Positions 56,055-64,000 of a stretch of 64,000 bases of DNA are shown piece by piece (positions within the stretch are counted from its first letter, which is position 1; every line of letters begins with the position of its first letter). Under the pieces are notes generated by a model. That model saw only the letters and a program-made list of their open reading frames with translations, ran no database searches and was not told the origin of the DNA. Location of the stretch: assembly GCA_944472155.2 (NCBI GenBank), contig OX235274.1, forward strand, positions 39,182,052 to 39,246,051. The letters are read 5' to 3'. This DNA comes from Trichobilharzia szidati. Taxonomy: Eukaryota; Platyhelminthes; Trematoda; Strigeidida; Schistosomatidae. Both the position numbers and the translations under genes were made by a program.

Positions 56055-57225
56055 AAGCAAGTGTTGAAACATGTGATCGACGAAACAACTTATTGTCGAT
56101 GTGTAGATGACACATTTGTAGTGTTCATCAAGTGAATGTAATGCTTCCTACCTTCTCGGATCATTCAACGACATAAACACAAACACTGACTTCACTTGGG
56201 AACACGAGAAAGTTCCATTTCCTTCACATTATCATGCATTTCATGGAAGATGGTAGACTCAAGAGATGAATTTACAGAAAGCCTACATGGAATGGACAAT
56301 ACTTGCATTTTAATAGTTTTTGTCCGAAAAGCCGTAAACCAGTTCTAGTCAAAACTCTGTTCTCTGGAATCATGAGAATGTGCTCTACAGGCAAATTAGG
56401 GGAAAAACAAAGGTTAACACCAAAGATTGATTAACAAGTAAGGGAGATGTGAAGGTTCAAATGTCAAACTAACTGCAGTGGGGAAAAAGCCTATCTTCAT
56501 ACAATTCGATTTTGAAGGTGATTATATTGCAGGAATAGTCTACAGAAGATTGAATACGTCACCAGCCACAGCCTATCCTGCAGCTAAGTTGGTTCTCGCT
56601 TATCGGACAACATGCTCTTTAGTGCAATCAAAGGTCGACAGATACTCTTCTCATTTCAACTAAAGCCCTTTATACAAATTTACTTGTATCTGCGTGAGCA
56701 GTTATATTGGGAGAACATACCTCTGATTTTGTGAACATATACAAAATAACCTACGTCTCAAGAGAACAAACGATTTTAATAATGCCATTGCCTTACATCT
56801 TCCTAGTACTGGTTATGAGGTGGAAATCTCAAAATCCTTTGAAATTAACAACAGACAAAACAGTTCAGTTCTCGCCAAGTTTTCTGGAGCAATTTCTATG
56901 AAACTCCTGAAACCCGATTTATCTGTTCAGAAAAAGGAGGTTATCAGTCCTTCCTTATCCTTTTAACTGGATGTCTCCTTCATTTGATTACATAGTACTT
57001 GGATTTATCTTCTCGTCTTCATTACGTAACTCCTTTACCATTGTATGCATACATTGATCTCCTGTTTAAACTTGATCTCTCTTTCAACTGATATTACTTG
57101 AACATTGCAAGTATCTTAAAATTGTTACTGTACATTAACTTAATAAAAACTTTAGACTGTAAGCAGCTGATGAGAATCCAATGAAATAAAAAATGATGGT
57201 ATCGTCTTATTCTGCACAAACCACC
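56055..57225 (+). pseudogene. Penelope-like element, degenerate copy
   Basis: Starts at the same point as the PLE at 47705-48963 (HVIDETT...), continues with catalytic CRCVDDTFVVF (about 56095), MEWTILAF-type frame remnants, GKKPIFIQFDFEGDYIAGIV and YRRLNTSPATAYPAAKLVLA (56478-56663), a broken GIY-YIG near 56690-56720 (SSYIGRT-like in another frame), and the LLKPDLSVQKKE tail near 56905. The 3' UTR reaches about 57225 with agcagctgatgagaatccaa then tgaaataaaaaatgatggta. Same subfamily as the 47.7-kb copy. Confidence 0.88.
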
Positions 57226-57271
57226 GTTGTTCTTGCTCTACTCAAAATCTTAATAATTATTATTTTACTAA

Positions 57272-57955
57272 GCACAACAGCAGCAACATCCAGCGCCAAT
57301 CACCATCAACGGGAGGGATTTGAAAGAGGTTACTTCATTCACTTATCTAAGGAGCATTGTCTCAACTACAGGAGGAAAGGAACGGACAAGGATGTCAAAT
57401 CGAGAATCGGGAAGGCGAGAAACACATTCATCAACCTGAAACCAATCTGTAAATCTTCGTCACTCAGCCTGCATCAACAACAAAATTCGGATTTTCAATA
57501 CAAACGTCAAGTGAGTCAGTTCTTCTATACGGATCAGAAACTTGGCGGCGGGTCACAAAGAATATTTCCAACAGCATGCAGACCTTTATCAACAACTGTC
57601 TTCGTTCCATACTGAAGATCAGATAGCTGGAAGGCATCACCAACAAGAAACTATGGGAACAAATAAAACAAGAACCAATCGCTCAACAAATATGCAGGAG
57701 AAAGTGGAGATGGATTGGACACTCGCTGAGGAGGCCGTTGGGTGATATCGTGCGTCAGGCCCTTTGAGTGGAACCCGAAAGAGAGGCGGCGAGTGGGACG
57801 TCCAAGGGTGACATGGAGGAGATCGTGTGAAGAGGAGTTAAAACAGCATAGACTAACATGGATTCAGGTGAAAAGTACAGCAGAAGACAGAAGGAATTGG
57901 ATGCGTGCAGTTGAAGCCATTTGTTCCACTAGGAACCCAAGGGAACAATAATAAA
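57272..57955 (+). mobile_element. RTE-clade LINE, young copy P
   Basis: Subfamily-2 plus-strand 3' end, from the Gln-run region (acaacagcagcaacatccag) through REGFERGYFIHLS in one frame, KIRIFNTNVK-type sequence, and the C-terminal RRVGRPRVTWRRSCEEELKQ, ending gaacccaagggaacaataat. Deletions near 57600-57780. Inserted directly beside the PLE 3' end. Confidence 0.92.
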
Positions 57956-58829
57956 AATAAGCATAAATCTTTAGATTATAACTTGCTCTCCTCACTAATA
58001 TAAATAATGTATGAAAAGAAATCCACTTGAACAACAGTCAAGTCATTTAGAAATATATTTGAGAAGAATTCACTATTGATAATCTTTATTTTTACCAGGA
58101 AATTTGTCCAGTAGCCTAAATAAAAATAAACGGTCACATTTATATTGAAAATAAAAAAATAACAGAACAACATTTTAGTATGCTTTAAGATATGCTTTTA
58201 TACTGTGAACTAACTCTCTACACCAGTTAAACAGGATATCAACATTTTTATCTGTGTAAAGGAAAACTTTAAAAAAACTCGGCAGTTTCCACTCATCTCT
58301 CAAGGATAGTAAGATTTATTGTTTCCTCTGTATTGAAAAGAAAATAAACAACAACAACAACAGCAATGAAACTAGCTACATACGAAACAATCTCGCCTTA
58401 ACTTTGATATTTTTGTTTTATTTTATTTCTCGGTAGAAAGAAAGTAGAAAGTTGATGACAATTTCAATCGAATTGTTTTAATGTTTATTTAACCAGAAAC
58501 AAGAACTAAAAAAATAACAAGGAGAGAAAATGTCATACCGCTCATTCAAACAAACAAGAACAACAAACAACAAGAAAATATGAAGTCACTATGACAGAAA
58601 ATTAAAAAGAATAATCAGTTATCTTTGACGATATTCATTCATTCAAGACTGCAGGATAACCAGAATGAAAGAATAAGGACATTTGTAGTAAAGGATGAGT
58701 AAACATTACACCTGATTCTCATATCGAGTCATTAAATTATACTGGAAAAAAGGGCCTTCACAGTGAACCAACTTCACAAACTGTTTCATACATCCGGTTC
58801 CCTTATCTTTGAATAAAGAAACAACAAAC
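57956..58829. other. AT-rich region without recognised gene
   Basis: Contains (CAA)n-like sequence near 58349-58365. No gene recognised. Confidence 0.4.
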
Positions 58830-58830
58830 A

Positions 58831-59890
58831 TATTTGCTTGCAGGATAATACGAGCTCGTTTTACTGCGTGGATTCTCCTCAACTGCGTACATCCTAAATA
58901 AATCAATTATAAGTTACAAAATGGTGTCTGAACATACTTTTTACAATGATTTCAAGTTATAGGTAGAGAGTATAAGCAACATAATTTCAAGGTGATATAA
59001 GAAGACAATTATTTAGTGTTAGAAGAGTAACTATTTATGGAATAATTAGACAAGGGAGTAGAGCGCAGATTTCTCTTGGAAACAGGGATGGACTAGAGAC
59101 AACATACAAGGGAGAACAACAGAGTTAATTTTCACATATTATGGTAGAGAATGCAGAAATAGTGGGGGTGAATAGTGAAGTAAAATTATAAAATAGTAGA
59201 TTTGGAACCTTAATAGTGAGTTCAACTCAGTGAGTGAAAATCAGAATTAAGATTGAGTGGAATGTTATGCAACAGAGCAAAACACAAAAGCACAAGAACA
59301 AAACAATTATGGTTACCAGGGTAGTGAGAGATTAGTCACACTCTCTTTCTCTATGCATAGGTTGCGTCGAAGTCTTTTGATGGCATTGGCTTCTGTGAAC
59401 TGAAGTAACCATGCTTTTCTTTGTATATTGATTATTTTGAAAGCCTGACCAATTTCCACTGTATGTTCCGTGTCAGTTAGGTGTCTGGCGATTGCGCTAG
59501 AGAATGCTTTGCTGCTTTTTATCCGCTTAATAATTTTACTTCACTATTCACCCCACCCTCCTAAATTCTCCACCATAATATGTATAAATTAATTCCCTTG
59601 TTCTATCTTATAGTTTGTCTCTAGTCCATCGCTGTTTCCAAGAGAAATCTGAATTCCACCCCTTTGTTTAATCACTATATTAATAGTTACTCTTTTAACA
59701 CCGAATAATTGTCTACGTACATCGTCGTTGGAATTATGTTGCTTATACTTTCTTTCTATCTATAACTTAAAATCATTGTATATAGTATGTTCAGACACCA
59801 TTTTGTAACTTAGAATTGATTTATTTAGGATGTAGACAGTTGAGGAGAATCCAAGCGACAAGACGAGCTCGTATTATCTTGCAAGCAAAT
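58831..59890 (-). mobile_element. PLE C-terminal fragment inside a 360-bp inverted repeat
   Basis: The minus-strand PLE tail is encoded around 59520-59340 (FSSAIARHLTDTEHTVEIGQ, AFKIINIQRKAWLLQFTEAN, AIKRLRRNLCIE). Its 3' UTR runs left to 58831. The outer roughly 360 bp (58831-59189) recur inverted at 59531-59890, about 85% identical by eye; shared blocks include tttgcttgca, ataatacgagctcg, ggattctcctcaactg, atcctaaataaatcaatt and aagttacaaaatggtgtctg. The paired arms even give matching open frames (IYLGC..LRRI.A..RARIILQAN). Confidence 0.85.
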
Positions 59891-60123
59891 ATTTTTTATT
59901 TTTTTTTATTATTTCACATTTATACAATGGATTTACTGGTATGGCAAATTAGCCATAGATTGGCGGCCCATGACTTCTTTCTTTATGCAAATTCACAAAC
60001 TGTGTTATTTCTGTAACCAAAGGTTTTAGTATTTTGTATATTTAACTTGCGTGGCTGGCTACCTGAATCAGCGGAAATCATACATACGTTCACATAGAAT
60101 TTTTTTAAATTGTTGCTTGGTTG

Positions 60124-61312
60124 CAACATTACGGATCATCACTGATCAAAGCTTGGAATGGTAGTCACCTGTCTATCTCAACTTCATCGACTTTGAAAAG
60201 GCCTTCGGCAGCGTCGATCGAGAGGTGATTTGGAAACTACTTCGCTACTACGGGGTGCCACCGAAAACTATACACCTCATCCAACAGCTGTACGACAATG
60301 TTGCATGCCAAGTAATCCACAACGGGAAACTTACGGAATCCTTTGAAGTGAGGATAGAAGTAAGACAAGGCTGCCTACTATCACCAATGATTTTCCTGAT
60401 TGCAGTAGACTGGATAATGCGATAAACAGCGGGCAATGGGGAAACAGGCATAAAATGGACTCACACAAAAACTTGGAGGATCTGGACTTCGCTGATGATA
60501 TATGTCTGATTTCCCACAAACTGGAAGATATGCAAGCGAAAAGCAACAAGTTGGCAGAACAAGCATCAAAGATAGGACTTCAGGTGAACATAGAGAAAAC
60601 AGAGGTGATGAAGAATCCTGGGCAACAACAACAAAAACAACAGACAACGATCAGCAAAAATGGGAGGAACCTGAAAGAAACAACCTCCTTTACCTACCTA
60701 CCTGGGAAGCATCGTTTCAACTACATGTCGGAACTGATGAGGATATCAAAGCAAGAATCTGGAAAGCAAGACAAGCTTTCATTACTCTCAAGTCTGTGTG
60801 GAAGTCAACAGCACTCAGCATGAAAAATAAGATCCGGATTTTCAACTCCAATGTGAAGTCAGTGCTACTCACTATACGGATCAGAGACTTGCACTGCGCG
60901 TCATAAAGAGCACCTCAAACAAACTACAGACCTTCATTAACAGCTGTCTTCGCTCAATACTCAAGATCAGATGGCCAAAAAAGATCAGCAACAGGGATCT
61001 TTGGTAGCGAACCAACCAGGAACCGATTGTGAAACAAATATGCAGGAAGAAATGGATGTGGATTGGCCATACTCTGAGGAAACCATCAAGTGACATCACT
61101 AGACAAGCCATTCTCTAGTGGAACCTGAAAGGGAAGCAGCGAGTTGGTCGTCCGTGTAAGAGTGACTCGGGGGAGGTCATGTGAAGAGGAGATGAAGGCA
61201 TGTGGGCAGACTTGTAGCCAGGTGAAAACTTTAGCAGAGAACCGAACGCAATGGAGACGTGCGGCAGAAGCCATATGTTCCTCTAGGTATTAAAGGAAAC
61301 AATAATAATAAT
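60124..61312 (+). mobile_element. RTE-clade LINE, young copy Q
   Basis: Subfamily-1 plus-strand copy beginning at ITDQSLEW, then motif A (NFIDFEKAFGSVDREVIWK), GVPPKTIHLIQQLYDN, motif B (RIEVRQGCLLSPMIFL), catalytic NLEDLDFADDICLISHKLED (60455 onward), GLQVNIEKTEVMKNPGQQQQ, NKIRIFNSNVKSVLL and a C-terminal GRPCKSDSGEVM-type end with frameshifts. The 3' end is ctaggtattaaaggaaacaa then (TAA)n. Frames change at about 60425, so it is dead. Confidence 0.95.
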
Positions 61313-61557
61313 CTTATCTACACTTGTCGTGAAAAAGTCTGGTCTGTAATTAATTTTCGGATTTGGACGCTGAGAGTCATACTTGACTTTGTTCGTCCGA
61401 TACTAAATTTGATTCTTTAATGTTATTTTGTTAACTAACTGAATATAACAAATTTTGAGAGAGTATCAGATCATATTTTGAATATTATTTATCCTTCACA
61501 ATCGTATTAGAGCTGACTTCACAACCTGTCATCAAAATCAAATGATGACAAAAATTG

Positions 61558-62230
61558 AGTCTACCAGTTTACATGTACGCTCCAAGAACACAGGAAAGAA
61601 CTGTTGTTAGCATAGTGAAGAACCTGAATCTAAAGGGCTCACAGACATTAAACAGTGCCATTGCCAGGTATTTGTTGGACAGTGGACGTAATGTGAACAA
61701 TCTAAAGACGTTCGAAATAATCGAAAGGCAAAATAAACCTAACTTGCTATGTTTTTTCCGAGGAAATCAACATCAAAGGATTGCAACTTAGTCTATGCAT
61801 ACAACGGAAAGAGGTACTGGTGACTAAGCTCACATACTGATGTAAACAATTTTACTATTTCCTCTAAACGCTACTGACTCTTATCCTTTTTTCGCTGTTT
61901 TATGAAATCTTATAACCACGTAGTTGCGTAATATACTGTTATACTTCCTATGGTTGAACTTTATTTCCGTTTACAAATTTTGAACTATACTCTCAGAAGT
62001 ACTGGCATAATCGCAGTATAAATAGTCAATCCTTGTAACTCTTAAATAATCTAACAACTTACATAATTCTGGATTTATGTAACTCTTAGTCCCCATAAAC
62101 TACTCACTGTCATTGTAAGAAAAGTGTTTTCAAATTTTTGTCGTAATTTAGACTTGCGTATTGTTCAGGGTGTAGCTAGTTGAAAAGAATCCTTGAAATA
62201 ATAAGAGGTAAGCCAGTATTATTCAGTGTT
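61558..62230 (+). pseudogene. Penelope-like element C-terminal fragment and 3' UTR
   Basis: 61555-61791 carries KNLNLKGSQTLNSAIARYLL, DSGRNVNNLKTFEIIERQNK, close to the 47.7-kb PLE (LKGTNALNSAIARHLLDTGHEV). The GIY-YIG remnant just before is frame-shifted (VYQFTC-like). The 3' UTR ends near 62215 with gtagctagttgaaaagaatc, comparable to other PLE termini. Confidence 0.82.
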
Positions 62231-62512
62231 GAAGTTATGTGGCGTTTGCCACTGGTATATATATATAAAGGGACGTTCATCGGCATAAAACATCAAATAG
62301 TAAGGAAATAGATTTGATGTCAGAGAAAGTAGAATGTGATACAGCTTTGCGGAGATACATGGGAGACGACGTGAAAGGAACACAAAGAAACACAATGTGA
62401 ATGAAGGCGAGAAGTAGTACAATACAGAAGATCTGCGCAAATCATGCGTTGAAGATAAGGTGCACATAATTTGGCTATATAGAGATACCTAATTGCAAAT
62501 AGTCATCCCTTA

Positions 62513-63145
62513 AAAGAGGTTACTTCATTCACTTATCCAGAGAGCATTTTCTCAACTACAGGAGGAACGGACGACGATGTCAAATCGAGAATCGGGAAGG
62601 CGAGAAACACATTCATCAACCTGAAACCAATCTGTAAATCTTCGTCACTCAGCCTGCATCAACAACAAAATTCGGATTTTCAATACAAACGTCAAGTCAA
62701 TCAGTTCTTCTATACGGATCAGAAACTTGGCGGGTCACCAAAAATATTTCCAACAGCCTGTTGCAGACATTTATCAACAACTGTCTTCGTTCCATACTGA
62801 AGATCAGATGGCCGGAAAGAATCACCAACAAGAAACTATGGGAACAAATAAAACAAGAACCAATCGCTCAACAAATATGCAGGAGAAAGTGGAGATGGAT
62901 TGGACACTCGCTGAGGAGGCCGTTGGGTGACACTGCGCGTCAGGCCATAGCTCGAGTGGAACCCGAAAGGGAAGCGGCGAGTGGGACGTCCAAGGGTGAC
63001 ATGGAGGAGATCGTGTGAAGAGGAGTTGAAACTGTATGGACTAACATGGATTCAGGTGAAAAGTACAGCAGAAGACAGAAGCAAGTGGAGACGTGCAGTT
63101 GAAGCCCTATGTTCCACTAGGAACCCAAGGGAACAATAATAATAA
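62513..63145 (+). mobile_element. RTE-clade LINE, young copy R
   Basis: Subfamily-2 plus-strand 3' end. Begins at agaggttacttcattcactt; reads NGRRCQIENREGEKHIHQPE-type sequence in one frame, then RWPERITNKKLWEQIKQEPI and AQQICRRKWRWIGHSLRRPL (62761-63018), and ends gttgaagccctatgttccac, taggaacccaagggaac and (AAT)n. Closely related to copy P. Confidence 0.93.
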
Positions 63146-63774
63146 TTCCTTCATCAAGTCATTCGCTTTCTACCGTTAAAGTATGTGCTGAGCATTTTGT
63201 TCAGTAAGACAATGATAGCTTTAACCCGTCCAGCTCAGATGACGCAATTACACTGAAATTATCCTGGTATATTTGTCGTTCTTACCTAGTACGAAGCATT
63301 CACACTGACGAAATCAGTGCTTAGATACAGATCTCCTACGCATATTATCTCATTATCGGCACGGATCTGATTTTCATATAAATTAGGAAATCCAATAAAG
63401 AGACGCCAGTATTAAATTGCAATATGAAATGTAAGACATGAAGAACACTATTGTATCAGCAGAAAACGCATTCATTTGAAATAGTAGCTAAACTTCAAGC
63501 GATCATGTCTTATGCCAGTTAAAATATTGTCAGTTTGAGTTGAAGTGATAAAGTAAAACAAGTAATTACACAGTAGAATAAAAAAGAGAATAAAACATAC
63601 AAAAGAGGCCTAATGGTTCAGTAATTTATCAAGTTATTCATAAGGATTGATAACAATAGAAGTTAACCAAAAATAGATGTGACCTAAATATTCATAAAGC
63701 ATACAATGACATACACTGTGAACCTTTCTCAGTCAAATGTAAACATTTTCCAATGACCCAATGAAACTGGAATT
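63146..63774. other. Region without recognised gene
   Basis: AT-rich; nothing recognised. Confidence 0.4.
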
Positions 63775-64000
63775 CAAGTGTTAGTTTGCAGGGATTCGAT
63801 TGTTTACAGGATTTTATCATGAGCTGACATCGGTTGGAGAGACATTTTAAAACCTGAGAGTACTGGAAAATTGTTTCGTCCTAGTTTAAGACTCATCCGA
63901 ATGGTCTACCAGTTCTCCTCATAACTGGAAGGTCCTGGGTTTGAACCCCAGTGGGCGCGTGCTGACGAGGAGCCCCAGACTAGGACGAAACAGCTGCTCA
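63775..64000. mobile_element. SINE-alpha inverted pair, cut by window end
   Basis: 63775-63897 is a minus-strand 3' half (GAAAC complement at 63873-63877) stopping at the hammerhead core (gactcatc complement = GATGAGTC). 63900-64000 is a plus-strand head (B box gggtttgaacccc) with core CTGACGA (63962-63968), agccccagactaggac, GAAA (63987-63990) and cagctgctca. The plus copy's hammerhead half is one of the better preserved here. The element continues beyond the window. Confidence 0.75.

Overview
This window looks like repeat-dense intergenic or intronic DNA from a blood fluke (Schistosoma or a close relative). I found no complete host protein gene, no rRNA, and no confidently functional tRNA. 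The organism call rests on the repeat mix: RTE-clade LINEs resembling the schistosome SR2 group, Penelope-like elements (PLEs) with C-terminal GIY-YIG domains, CR1-like LINE fragments, and a tRNA-headed SINE whose body keeps the hammerhead-ribozyme core known from schistosome alpha repeats. The background is AT-rich, with (ATT)n and (TA)n runs. Family names come from recognising motifs; no database search was possible.

RTE LINEs: about 18 copies, all 5'-truncated, most starting on one side at an (ATT)n tail. They fall into two young 3'-end subfamilies (3' flank gaaacaataat: copies near 0.5, 18.5, 24.5, 25.2, 32.2, 60.1 kb; 3' flank gggaacaataat: near 16.5, 21.2, 36.9, 57.3, 62.5 kb) and an older diverged set (6.6, 28.6, 33.9, 36.2, 49.9, 52.5, 54.8 kb). 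Three have visible target-site duplications (21.2, 24.5, 32.2 kb).

PLEs: at least 15 fragments covering reverse transcriptase (RT), the linker, or the GIY-YIG/C-terminal end. Three blocks (14.8-15.5, 19.7-20.6, 58.8-59.9 kb) consist of a PLE 3' fragment flanked by long inverted copies of its own 3' UTR. One plus-strand PLE (20.5-24.2 kb) was split inside its YADD catalytic motif by an RTE insertion flanked by a perfect 12-bp duplication. A further family (X) forms a large palindrome at 32.1-33.6 kb, itself interrupted by an RTE copy.

SINEs: three tRNA-headed families. SINE-alpha carries the hammerhead-like core. SINE-B ends in the same roughly 35 bp as the RTE LINEs, which makes RTE its likely mobilising partner. 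SINE-C ends in a short palindrome. SINE-alpha and SINE-C copies often occur as inverted pairs, and several SINE-alpha fragments break at the hammerhead core.

The window reads as layers: old LINE/PLE fragments, then SINEs and young RTE copies inserted into them. Nothing suggests an operon or a cooperating gene set. The points most worth following are the PLE inverted-repeat architecture, the ribozyme-like cores in SINE-alpha, family X and PLE ends, and the SINE-B/RTE tail sharing.
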